Assembly: GCF_963576675.1 (NCBI RefSeq)
Contig: NC_088919.1
Location: 46,522,501 to 46,586,500, forward strand
Direction of reading: 5' to 3'
DNA: 64,000 nucleotides
DNA from: Euphorbia lathyris
Lineage: Eukaryota; Streptophyta; Magnoliopsida; Malpighiales; Euphorbiaceae
Each line of letters begins with the position of its first letter. The stretch's first letter is position 1. The position numbers and the translations under genes were made by a program. Positions 1 to 10,294 of the stretch are shown piece by piece. The notes under the pieces were generated by a model. The model ran no database searches, was not told the DNA's origin, and saw only the letters and a list, made by a program, of their open reading frames with translations.

Positions 1-41
1 TCAGCATGGTAATCATTTAATATTCATTTAAGCACATAGTA

Positions 42-1316
42 TTATAGAAGAGGATTAGATATACTGATAGCTTCCCTTAGTATGTTAAATTGCTCACGAG
101 CCAACGGCTTCGTAAAGATATCCGCAAGCTGATCATTTGTTGGTACGTAGGTCAGCTTGATCTCACCCTTGAGTACATGATCTCTGATGAAGTGATGTCT
201 TATACTCACATACTTCATCCTGCTGTGTTGGATTGGATTTTTCGATAAGTCAATGGCACTCTTGTTGTCACACTTGAATTCGATTGTGTCTGTTTAAACA
301 CCATAATCCTCAAGCTGTTGCTTAATCCATAGGACTTGTGCCACACAGCTTCCAGCAACAATGTACTCAGCTTCAGTTGTAGACAGGGCTACTGATGACT
401 GCTTCTTGCTGAACCAAGATACTAGACAGCTTCCTAGGAAGTGACATCCTCCTGAAGTGCTTTTTCGTTCTAGCTTATCTCGTCCATAGTCAGCATCAGT
501 ATATCCAATTAGTGTGAAATCACTTGTATTTGGATACCATAAACCTTCATTAACTGAGCTCTGCAAATATCTGAAAATTCTTTTTACAGCTATTAGATGA
601 GATTCCCTGGGGTCAGCTTGATATCTTGCACAATAACATACTGAGTACTGAATATCAGGTCTACTAGCAGTTAGATAAAGTAGAGAGCCTATCATACCTC
701 GGTATAGTTTGCTATCTACTGACTTACCTTTCTCGTCAGCACAAAGAACTGTGTCAGTACCCATTGGGGTTGATATGGGCTTACATTCTTCCATATCGAA
801 TTTCTTTAACATTTCTTTGGCATACTTAGACTGACTAATGAAGATGCCATTCTTACCTTGCTTGATTTGAAGTCCAAGAAAGAAGTTGAGTTCGCCCATC
901 ATAGACATTTCGAAATCAGTTTGCATCTGTTTACTAAACTATTTGCACATAGAATCGTCAGTAGCACCAAAAATTATGTCATCTACGTAAATTTGTGCAA
1001 GTAGGGTATTCTTACCCTTTTTCTTAATGAACAAGGTTGTGTCAGCTTTTCCTCTGACATAATTACTGGTCAGCAGGAAGTTGGTCAACCTCTCATACCA
1101 AGCTCTTCGAGCTTGCTTCAGGCCATATAAGGCCTTTTTGAGTTTATAAACGTGGTTTGGAAATTTTGGATCTTCAAACCCAAGAGGTTGGTTAACATAT
1201 ACCTCTTCGTTTATAAAGCCATTAAGAAATGCACTCTTAACATCCATTTGATATAATTTAAAGTTCATAAAACTGGCATAGGCACACAGTATACGTATAG
1301 CTTCTAACCTAGCAAC
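42..1316 (-). pseudogene. Copia RT (C-terminal part) and RNase H, 3' half of interrupted pol
   Basis: This carries most of the Ty1/copia reverse transcriptase and all of RNase H. RT motifs MDVKSAFLNG, KALYGLKQARRAWYE and the catalytic YVDDIIFGA are readable between about 1268 and 939. RNase H follows with SRPDIQYSV, YTDADYGRD and LSTTEAEYI, then a C-terminal tail ending near KPLAREQFNILREA with a stop at 42-44. Two in-frame stops break it: TAG just after the YVDD region (about 936-938) and TAA at 294-296. The same frame continues on both sides of each, so these are point mutations. The upstream RT half is at 20669. Confidence 0.9.
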
Positions 1317-1321
1317 GGGTG
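1317..1321. repeat. Target site duplication GGGTG, left copy
   Basis: GGGTG directly precedes the TG end of the Tat element and recurs at 20664-20668 just after its CA end. Removing the element plus one copy restores a continuous copia RT frame, which proves the nested insertion. Confidence 0.95.
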
Positions 1322-1607
1322 TGTAGACACCGAGTCGGAGGACCTGTGACGAAAACCTTTAACAAAGCGGTCGAAGCGGTTGGTTCCGGGAAAATTTTGA
1401 AAGAGAAAAACGTATAATAATAAAACGGTGAGTCAACGAGAATCGCGATCGTTGAGTGAACGGCTCGTGGACGCTCCGCGACGTAGAGCGAGCGCCTAGC
1501 GGCAGCCGACGTGTGTCCGACGACAGTCGGACGCACGTCCGGCAGCGCAGGGCGTGCGCTCGGCGTCCGCGGGACGCCCGATGGCCGTCGGGCACGCACC
1601 CCCGACA

Positions 1608-1845
1608 GCCGTTGGGCGAGCGCCCGACGGCCGTTGGGCGAGCGCCCGACGGCCGTTGGGCGAGCGCCCGACGGCCGCTGGGCAGGCGCCCAACGACGTT
1701 GGGCGGACGCCCAACGATGGTTGGGTGAACGCCCAACGATTGTTGGGCGTTCGCCCAACATATGTTGGGCGTTCGCCCAACCAAGGTGGGCGATCGCCCA
1801 ACCCCCTTTGGGCGACGCCCAATTTTACTCGGGCGTCGCCCAAAG
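1608..1845. repeat. GC-rich palindromic minisatellite in LTR U3 (11 units)
   Basis: Eleven units of about 21-22 bp, each built on a short dyad of the form TTGGGCG-nn-CGCCCAA or GGGCGAGCGCCCGACGG. Each unit can fold on itself, and neighbouring arms can also pair. The 3' LTR copy (about 18195-18412) has ten units of a different mix. The array ends about 20 bp before the TATA box, where upstream promoter elements would sit. Confidence 0.9.
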
Positions 1846-1849
1846 TTCC

Positions 1850-1884
1850 GGGGATCCGTTTACCTATATAAGTCACGGATCCCC
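1850..1884 (+). promoter_or_regulatory. LTR core promoter: TATATAAG inside an inverted repeat
   Basis: The TATA box TATATAAG (1865-1872) is flanked by exact inverted arms GGGGATCCG (1850-1858) and CGGATCCCC (1876-1884). The 3' LTR keeps the same layout (18415-18449) with a longer near-perfect stem. Transcription would start about 30 bp downstream. The function of the dyad is inferred; only the sequence symmetry is seen. Confidence 0.75.
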
Positions 1885-4101
1885 ATGCATTTTGAGGGGA
1901 GGAGGACTTTTTGGGAGGAGCTTCTCACTCTAAACATTTTTAGAGAGAGAAAATCTTTTTTTTGGGAAAAAACATTTTTTTTCCTAAAAATTCCAAATTT
2001 CCTAAAAGTTAAAATTTTACCAAAAACACAAAAACACCGGAAAGGCACGATTCGTGGAATCAACCGACTTCAACCGTCAATACCGAACTTGAGGTATTAT
2101 CCGAGGACTAGACTCGTTTTATTTATTTCATTTATTTTATTTTCTTTATTTATTTTTATGTTATAATTTTATTTATTTAGTTATTCATTTATTTATCACG
2201 TTTTATTTAAATTCTTCGTATTTATTTATTTTTATCCCGTGTTAAATAAAAATTCGGTTTTGTTTTAAAATGAAAAACCTCGTTTTAATATCCCAATACG
2301 AACCGTGATCCGATTAAAAGGTAGTTCGGGTATTAAAAACGTTGTAATTATAAGTTTTGAAAAGATATTTCCGAATAACGTTTTAAAATAAAAACGTCGT
2401 TTTAGGAAACTCCGTTATAGACTATGATCCATTTTTGGTAGTACGGAGATCCAAAACGATTGAATTAGATTTAATTTAAAGCTTTTGGACGAATCTGGAA
2501 AGTTTTGGAGTGCTGCTGTAATTCTGCCTTTTCTGTCACTAACAGCAGATTGGCGACGGATTTTCCGTCGGTAATCTGCTGGAAACCGAAAATCACCATT
2601 TTTACCCTCCTTTCCCCACTTTTTGACATTGCTACTTGTATATATATGTATATTATTGTGTAATATGTTTATAAAAATTATTTTTTAATCCTATAACTAT
2701 TTATTATGTACTATATATTTATTTATTTCATGTTGAAATTTAATTCGTTTGGATTTAATGTTATAAAGTAGTATATGGGTATGTATATAGTTTTTTGGCA
2801 TTTGAATTATATTAGCTATCATAGGGTAAAACTATTTTAGATATTAAATGTTATTCCTCCCATTTATGAACTTGGTTCATTAATTTTACATGTTTTGAAT
2901 TAGAATAAAAAGGTATTATACTTAGTATTCGTTTTCACTTTCTTTGTTATATCATATAATATCTCTTACTTATTTTCATCTATAGATATATCCCTATTTT
3001 TGGATAAAACTATGTATATATGTATTTCTATTTTATTCTTGTATATATGTATATATTCCAAATGGACTTTACTTGGTGAATTTTGGTTTAATTGGTTCAT
3101 TAGTGTAATTATGCTCAAGTAATGGCTAATTGAGTGAAAAGGGGGAAAATAAACCACAAAAAAGAGAATTTAATTTGTTTATTTAAACTTAATTTTTAGA
3201 GGTTTCTAATGTAAATAAAACTTTTTCTTGTCCTTTTTTAAACCATTTCCAAAACATCACGTGTTGAAACATTAATCCGTTCCAACGACGGATTAAGCGA
3301 ATCTTGTAATTAAAATCGTTTTCATTGTGAATAATAGAGTTTTGAATTGTTTTCTTAAATGATTTGTACAAAATAAATTGACTTGTATGCCTAACCATGT
3401 TTTCGGGTTAAAATTCTTTATTCCACGTCTTCAAACGCTTGAGTCGTTCCAACGGCGATTCGAGTGAATGTCATTAACGGGGTTTTGAAACGTACCTAAA
3501 TCGTTCCAACGGCGATTAAGGTACGAACCATGTAAATAAACTCATTTTTGGGAAGTGAGTTTGGTTTAGAGTTAGTGTGTAATACGAAGCATAAATCACA
3601 TTGTAAACAAATCAATTCTTTCTTCTCCCCCCTCTCTCTCCTATGTATTTGGAACTGATGTAAATGGGTGATTCTTTACCAAAGTGGCTTTTCAATAATA
3701 TATGCTCAAAACGGTTTTCAAAACGAGAAAGAAAAGGTTTCAAATGAATTTTAAACTTAAAGAAATATGCGATTAGTCCGTTATCGCCTAACACGCTGAG
3801 TAGGAGGCCGGTGGTTCATAACCGGGCGATGTCGGGGTGCCTAGTAGCCTTTCTCCGGAAAGGAGCTAGCCTTCTCGGCTCGTACCTAAGTTTCCCGAAC
3901 CCTCACCGGTCTCCCGCAAGGGATCGGTGTTCATTTTCCCATTCGTGGGTGGCGACTCTTCCATACTCCGAGCTCCGGTCTTGCCGAGCAGCTTGATTCC
4001 ATGATTGGTTGCTTTCGGCGCCAATCACCGCTTACGTCGCCATGAGGTGTCCACCCCCCGGTCCGCCCGGGAGATTAGGCCACGGCACCTCGTCTAACAA
4101 G

Positions 4102-4119
4102 TGGCGACTCTGCTGGGGA
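4102..4119 (+). other. Primer binding site of the Tat element
   Basis: TGGCGACTCTGCTGGGGA starts two bases after the CA end of the 5' LTR, the expected place for a tRNA primer site. It looks like the tRNA-Arg type site I associate with Ogre elements; the tRNA assignment was not checked. Confidence 0.75.
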
Positions 4120-6028
4120 AGCGAGAAATTTGATTCCGGAAGGCGTGTATTAAGCCCTTAACGGGGACGGATCGTATTATTTCTTTTCGTATGCATTCAT
4201 AAGCATTATTGCAAACCTTTTGGGTAATTTCTGCGAAACCTCTAGCGAGAGTCCATTCGTCGCTCGAAAGAGGTTAGCGTAAGTTCCCCCTTACAGTAAG
4301 GCGCCAAAGGGTCCCTATCCATTCGTTAGGGGCGAATTTGTGCGGTCCTGTGAGGTCCCGTGATCAGCCGTGTCAGCATATAGTAGCCTTAGAAGTTGCC
4401 ATAGGATTACCCGTTACCATTGTTGATGTGATGAATGAATCAGTTCGTGTTTTCAAATTGCCATGATACGTGTCTAATCCTAAAATATGCAAAGAAAAAG
4501 AAACGATGCGTTAATATATACTCTTAAACCGATATACAAACTACCCCAAAACATCAAAACGATTCGAACTAAAGACGACTTAGTCATCTCGTATGAATGA
4601 ACTTGTGCGACCCGCCTGGTCCCTTTCCGTGTCCCGAAGAAGGCACATGTTCAGGAAATGCGTTATGACGTAAGCACGTATTAGTACGAATCGGTTCGGT
4701 ATTAAGGATAGTTATATCTCGATTCAAAATATTATATTAACAGTAGCCGTTATTCACATTCTTTAAATAGGTTGGGATAAAGCGAGATTATGACAAAACG
4801 AAAACAAAGAACATTTCGGTTTCGAATGATCCCGTTGTAACGTAAAGAGTTTCGCAAACGTGGCCCGTCCCTTCCGAATAAAAGACGAGCTCTTACGTTA
4901 TGCCCTGTGTTGTTCTTAAGAGAAATGGATGTGTCCGCAAAAGGGGCTAAGAAAAATAAAGAAAGATGAACTGAACGACCAAAATCATTCTTTATCTACG
5001 ATATATGTCAATCCCGAGAGTAGTTAAAGAAAATAAACCAATACCATTGAATACGTGTCTCGAACGAGTGTATACCCCGTTTAAAATCACGAAGCCGAAT
5101 TAAGCTAAACCGCATAATTGCGCCATATGGACGAGACTTTGGGTTTGACTAACGATTCGATCATTTCGACCGTTACCAAAACTACAAGAAATATGGCCCG
5201 ATGTGCGTGTTTGCTTAACTCGTGCCTAAATGAAAACAAACGGTGATATCCCTGCTTCGAATAAGCATGCGATTCAACGAAACATTGATTTTCTATAACC
5301 ACACTGGGATGGTATATCTCGTAAATTGGAATAAATAGAGAGTTGTTGATAGCCGAAAGATCATCGTGCGCTCGAATAAGACTCGCCATCTTTTCACGTA
5401 GCCAAAACGAGCAAACGGATTCTTAACGCTAAAAACAAACACGTTACGCGATGAGTCCGTTCCTTAAATTCAAAAGTGATTCCATCACTAAATAAACACG
5501 TGGTTACGTCTCTCGATAGATCCAAAAGATCCCATTGTAATCCAAAAATCGAGACACGAACTCATGCGAATAAAAGGGAACGAGTCATTGTCAATAACGA
5601 ACGGTTGAACCAAAAGAATAGCTCATATCACGTCTAAAAACCGAGATGCGCTCAAAGGGGGTCAAAACCCGAACTAATGTGTCTCGCAAAAGGACAAAAG
5701 ACGAGTTATTCCGAAAGGACAATCCAACTTGGTCGATATCTTAGTCACTGAACGTTGATATGTCAAAAACGAACTGTATTGTCTGATGGGTGATTTACTT
5801 TTCCGCAATAATCGACGGCATCACGCGTCCCCTGGACCGCAATATGAGCCCCAAACCAAAATCCTAGGAAAGAGACTTGGACCATCGAGTGGGTGGAGGA
5901 ATAAGGGTGGAAGAGAGATGTTGTGATACGTGTAATTAGACTAACGTTTGTTCTTCTTATCTTATATATCCATAAATAATAAACGCACACACCACGAATC
6001 ATGCATATAAAATCATGCATACATACTA
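4120..6028 (+). other. Untranslated leader of the Tat element
   Basis: About 1.9 kb between the primer site and the gag ATG with no convincing ORF on the element's strand. Many Ogre elements have an extra ORF1 here. I see only short scattered ORFs on both strands, so it is either absent or decayed. Confidence 0.6.
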
Positions 6029-9000
6029 ATGGATACCGTTCACGCAGATGTCATCATTAAGCGGTTGTGGTACCGAGAGAGCAGTCGGCTAGTCAGGCAG
6101 TTTGATCAGCTACAGATTGACAGTTCTGAATCGGCAATTGTGGCTTCTGATTCGTCTTCATCCGGGTATACTCATTCTTCCGTCAGCATGTCTGCGACCG
6201 ATGAAAAGGTGGCCGGATTGGAAAACTCTGTGAACAACATTAATGAGCAGTTAGCTGCGATAGTGGCCCAGATAGCTAAGCTGGCCATGAAGGACGACAA
6301 AAGTGGCAGTAAGCACGCTGAGAATGAGGTGAATGATGGTCCTCGCTTTGGGAATGAGGATGACTATCAGGATTACATCCGAAAGCAGCTGGAGAAAGAG
6401 AAAGCTAAGGAAGAGGAGTGGAAGCAACACATCACTCAGGAGGTGCAGGACCTACGTGGGGGAAGTTCTGGGAGTCAGGACTTTTATAACTTGAAGAATT
6501 GTTTATCGGCAACGGCTTTGCCTTTGAAATTCTGGCTCCCTGATATGAAAAAGTTCGATGGAACTGGAGATCCCACTGCCCACATGAATCAGTATGTTGC
6601 TGTGATGAAGCACACGATCCTGACTGAGGATCAAGTCCTGGGGCTGTTTAACACTTATTTGGAGGGGGCTGCCCTCACATGGTTTCACGCGTTGCCAATG
6701 GTGATGAAGAGGGATTGGAAAGAGTTAGCGAAGTCATTCATCGCTCAGTATAGCTTCAACACCATGCTTGAGGTCACTTTGAAGGAGCTAGAGAGCACTA
6801 AGCAGCAGACTGGGGAATCCTTTTCCGATTTTGTAAGGAGGTGGAGGGCCAAGGCCGCGGTCATGAAACAGAAGCCGCTTGAGCAGGACCAGATCCGAAT
6901 GGTAGTAGGCAACACATTGCCATATATTAAGAATGAGCTGCGGTACATGCCTTTTACCGATTTCAACCAAATGTATAGCTGCGCCTTGACAGTTGAGGGG
7001 GATGAAGAACTGAAAAAGGCGTATACCAAGTGGACGAAATCGGGATATAGTGCCGGAGGGCCAAGTGCGAGTGCAGAATCTGCAGCAGTGAAAGTGCTTG
7101 ATCTTAATGCTATCGAAAAGAGGCAGTTCGCCAAATTTGATCAGACCTACGCAAAAGTCTTCAAACGATTGCAGAAAAAGGGGTTGCTGAAAGCTCTTAC
7201 TCCTTATAACAAAGCTCCACCTTCTCCACAGATACAAACTAGGGGATACTGCGAATTCCACAGCAGTTATGGGCATACTATTGAGAACTGTGAGAGGTTG
7301 AAGCACGAGATCCAAGATTTGATTGAGGAGAAGAAGATAGCTGATCCTTCATCAGCAAACCCTTCCACTAGGCGTAATCCATTGCCTAATCATAGGGTGA
7401 GCATGATCGGAGTCGGTCTGGAAGAAAGTGTAGTGATGGAATCCTTCGAGGAAAATGAAGAGGAGTTGTTGGACTCCGACGAAAAGAGCAATGTAGGAAA
7501 TGGTCTATATGGGTCCTTCCTTGGCGAGGAACAGGAAGGTGAACCGATGGATAAAGGTTTGGACGATGGAGCACCGTATGATGAAGATAGTGCCGAAGAG
7601 ACCGGAGAAGGGTCGTCTCGAACTATTGTGCCAGAATTGGGTCTGTTTAGTGGCGGGGAGAATCCTGATGTGCACTTGCGTGAATATATGCGTGAGATGT
7701 TTGTTGAATCCTTCGGGGTGGACGAGATTGCTCAGTGGTTCCATCATTCGCTGATAGGCGAGCCTTTGGGGTGGTTCCACTCATTACCCGACTCTTGCAA
7801 GCATGATTGGGATCGATTGTCAGATTTATTTCTAGAAAAGTACCAAAGAGCTGAAGATAGGACTGCAGAGCGCTTCGCGATGCAGATTGGACCTATCAAG
7901 CGTCCGCTGCCGAGGGTCAGTAAGTACAATGGCAACAAAGATCCCATGGAACACCTTCACTTTTACTTGTCGGCCATGGGGCCTTTGGGCTTTAAGGAAG
8001 AAGAGATCACCAGTTTGTTCTGTAATTCATTGATGGGTGAGCCGTTGATGTGGTATATGTCACTTCCGATGCATGTCAAGACCGATTGGGCGGCAATGAC
8101 AAAGAGGTTTATCAAAGAGTATACGGTATGGATGCTGGCAGAGCAAACCCCGGACTCACCCTCTTATGAAGCACCCGAGGCAGTGTTAGCAATGCCTAGG
8201 TATGGGGGATACCGTGATCCTATTGAGCATGCGAGGATATTCCGCAACCATATGTACGACGCCGGGTTCCCTCAATGTGAATTACATGAACATTTCCCGG
8301 GAACCCTCATGGGAGAAGCCTTGTTGTGGCACCAAGGCCTATCAGAGGAGGAAATGGGTCATTGGATACCGCTTAGGGATGCCTTTGTGGCGAGATATGA
8401 GATGTATGTTCCATGGACGGGATCCCTGGAGGATCTGGATATGATCAGGCAATTCCCCGAGGAACCATTCGTGGATTATGTTAGGAGGTGGAGGCACCAC
8501 TATGAGCAATGTCATGAAACAATGAGTGATAAGGTGCAGCTTATGTGCATACAGAGAGGCGTTATTCCGTTGGCGGCAAGAAGGATGAGTAGAGTGTCCC
8601 TTCGGGATTACGATGATTTGATAGGCTGGGCTTTGTATGGATCAGCGGATCCCTTCTATTTGAATCCGAACGTCCCTCACGTAATGGATCTAATGATTGT
8701 AGACATTTGGGAAAGTTCTTTGGACGAGGAGGATGCTAATCGGAGGATTCCTATCAATATCTGGGATGAATCTGATGATGAGCCGGAAATCGCCGTCATG
8801 ACAAGATCAGGTCGAGTGGCCGAGGGAAAGGCACCTATGGTGGACACTGAGATAGGAGAAGGATCGGCTCCCAAGCCAGATGACCAAGTCCTCGAGCAGT
8901 TGAAGAAAACACAAGCTAAGTCCACGGTGTGGGAAGTCCTATGCCATTCCAAGTACCACCGTGAAAATCTGATGAAAGAACTGCAGAATTTGGTTATTTC

Positions 9001-10294
9001 TACCGATAGTGAGCCGGCAGCGTTAGTGGGGGCAATTATGGCTCGAAAGAAAACCGAAATCACGTTTACTGACGAGGATCTCCCAGAAGAGGGGAAGGCT
9101 CACAACAAGCCTTTGTACATCCGAGCTGAGATTAACGGGAAAAAGACTAGTTGTGTGATGGTCGATGATGGATCGGCCATTAATGTTTGCCCGCTGAAAC
9201 TCTTGTCTAAATTGGGAGTAGAAAGAGGAGACTTGACGGCCTCGGAAACTGTGATCAGGGCTTATGATGATAGCCGTAGGCACATCAAAGGAGTTTTCAA
9301 GGCCAAACTGAAAGTGGGGCCGCATGAAGAAGAAACAGAGTTCACGGTGCTGGATATCCCGGTAACCTTTGCTGTATTGTTGGGACGCCCATGGTTCCAC
9401 AAGTTAGGAGGTGTGCCCTCCACGCTCCACCAGATGATCAAATTCCCCTTTGGGGAGGAGATAGTGACGATCAGAGCAGAAAAATTAAGCTCGGTGGCGG
9501 CATTGGGAATTGAGCCTCAGCTTTTCTCCGGATTCCAAGTTTCTGGGATTTACAAGTCTAGCATGACCACCGATGTGGTGAAGATGATGAAGGGGGGTTT
9601 CATCCCCGGTATGGGCTTGGGAGCACACCATCAAGGGTTGCCAGAATTTCCGGATTTCAAGAGCCAGAAAACCCGGAGGGGTTTAGGATATGAGCTGGGA
9701 GGTCCGTCCAACACAGGGGGTGAAGGAAAAGTGGGCCTAAAGAAGTATTTTACGAATGAGGGGCACGGAAAGGCTTATTCAGGGACTCCCGAGTCATGGA
9801 CTAGCACCGAAGGAAAGATTCTGCCAGGTTTTGAGATCTTCAATGATGTTGCCGACTGGGGCAAAGGAAAGGCAAGCTGCTTTGTCGAGGAGATTATGAT
9901 GTTAGATTTGAATGCCGAAGAGCAGGTCGTTACTATTGAAGCAACTGCGGGAGCGGTGGACGAGCCAAGTACCTCCAAAGCTTATGAGAAACCCGAGAAC
10001 CCCGATGATGAAAATTGTATTACTGCTCTATTTGAATCTGACGATGTACTCACCAACACTATCAAAGCAATGAATTCTGATTTTGCTTACTTGCTTGATG
10101 TTGATCATGATCATTCCATGCATTCTCATTCATATAACATGCCTACATTTGAAATCAATGCAATAGAAATGTCAACTTTCAATCTTGGCACGGATGAAAA
10201 TCCTAAACTTATACAAATTGCTCAAGAATTAACTATTGAAGAGAGGAAAGAATTTGAGAGAATAATTAAAAAATACGAAATAGTGTTTGCTTAG
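6029..10294 (+). CDS. Gag-protease polyprotein with four gag-like modules (Tat element)
   Basis: A 1421-residue ORF. Module 1 (about 158-335) is a canonical retrotransposon gag domain (FDGTGDPTAHMNQY, SFSDFVRRWRAKA), followed by a Cys/His motif (YCEFHSSYGHTIENC, about 407-421). Three more gag-like modules follow without a frame break: about 536-604 (GLFSGGENPDVHLREY), 626-700 (KYNGNKDPMEHLHFYLSAM) and 721-870 (RYGGYRDPIEHARIFRNHM, FVDYVRRWRHHYEQCHE). Each keeps the (L/M)GE.L.W(F/Y/H) core. The aspartic protease is at about 1043-1056 (VMVDDGSAINVCP), then a G-patch-like stretch near 1190 (GFIPGMGLGAHHQG). The ORF ends at a TAG where the conserved Trp of the FAW-YEDMPGID linker is expected; pol continues in the same frame at once. 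Confidence 0.88.
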   Translation: MDTVHADVIIKRLWYRESSRLVRQFDQLQIDSSESAIVASDSSSSGYTHSSVSMSATDEKVAGLENSVNNINEQLAAIVAQIAKLAMKDDKSGSKHAENEVNDGPRFGNEDDYQDYIRKQLEKEKAKEEEWKQHITQEVQDLRGGSSGSQDFYNLKNCLSATALPLKFWLPDMKKFDGTGDPTAHMNQYVAVMKHTILTEDQVLGLFNTYLEGAALTWFHALPMVMKRDWKELAKSFIAQYSFNTMLEVTLKELESTKQQTGESFSDFVRRWRAKAAVMKQKPLEQDQIRMVVGNTLPYIKNELRYMPFTDFNQMYSCALTVEGDEELKKAYTKWTKSGYSAGGPSASAESAAVKVLDLNAIEKRQFAKFDQTYAKVFKRLQKKGLLKALTPYNKAPPSPQIQTRGYCEFHSSYGHTIENCERLKHEIQDLIEEKKIADPSSANPSTRRNPLPNHRVSMIGVGLEESVVMESFEENEEELLDSDEKSNVGNGLYGSFLGEEQEGEPMDKGLDDGAPYDEDSAEETGEGSSRTIVPELGLFSGGENPDVHLREYMREMFVESFGVDEIAQWFHHSLIGEPLGWFHSLPDSCKHDWDRLSDLFLEKYQRAEDRTAERFAMQIGPIKRPLPRVSKYNGNKDPMEHLHFYLSAMGPLGFKEEEITSLFCNSLMGEPLMWYMSLPMHVKTDWAAMTKRFIKEYTVWMLAEQTPDSPSYEAPEAVLAMPRYGGYRDPIEHARIFRNHMYDAGFPQCELHEHFPGTLMGEALLWHQGLSEEEMGHWIPLRDAFVARYEMYVPWTGSLEDLDMIRQFPEEPFVDYVRRWRHHYEQCHETMSDKVQLMCIQRGVIPLAARRMSRVSLRDYDDLIGWALYGSADPFYLNPNVPHVMDLMIVDIWESSLDEEDANRRIPINIWDESDDEPEIAVMTRSGRVAEGKAPMVDTEIGEGSAPKPDDQVLEQLKKTQAKSTVWEVLCHSKYHRENLMKELQNLVISTDSEPAALVGAIMARKKTEITFTDEDLPEEGKAHNKPLYIRAEINGKKTSCVMVDDGSAINVCPLKLLSKLGVERGDLTASETVIRAYDDSRRHIKGVFKAKLKVGPHEEETEFTVLDIPVTFAVLLGRPWFHKLGGVPSTLHQMIKFPFGEEIVTIRAEKLSSVAALGIEPQLFSGFQVSGIYKSSMTTDVVKMMKGGFIPGMGLGAHHQGLPEFPDFKSQKTRRGLGYELGGPSNTGGEGKVGLKKYFTNEGHGKAYSGTPESWTSTEGKILPGFEIFNDVADWGKGKASCFVEEIMMLDLNAEEQVVTIEATAGAVDEPSTSKAYEKPENPDDENCITALFESDDVLTNTIKAMNSDFAYLLDVDHDHSMHSHSYNMPTFEINAIEMSTFNLGTDENPKLIQIAQELTIEERKEFERIIKKYEIVFA

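Larger units (their letters stand above)
1322..4099 (+). repeat. 5' LTR of the Tat/Ogre-like element
   Basis: A 2778 bp direct repeat of 17911-20663 with TG...CA ends (TGTAGACACC ... CGTCTAACA). U3 contains a GC-rich palindrome array (about 1608-1845) directly upstream of a TATATAAG box. A long AT-rich R/U5 portion follows. Short ORFs inside it also occur in the other LTR and are not genes. Confidence 0.95.

Noticed and set aside
1309..1933. Overlapping ORFs on both strands in the LTR palindrome array
   Set aside because: They arise from the GC-rich 22 bp repeat having few stops in any frame. They recur in the other LTR (17910-18731) with different lengths and have no protein motif.
3811..3996. 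Small ORF in the LTR R/U5 region (also at 20375-20560)
   Set aside because: It exists only because both LTRs carry it. No start context or motif, and it is untranslated LTR sequence.
6745..7315. Long antisense ORFs inside the Tat gag
   Set aside because: Shadows of the strongly coding plus frame, with no motifs.
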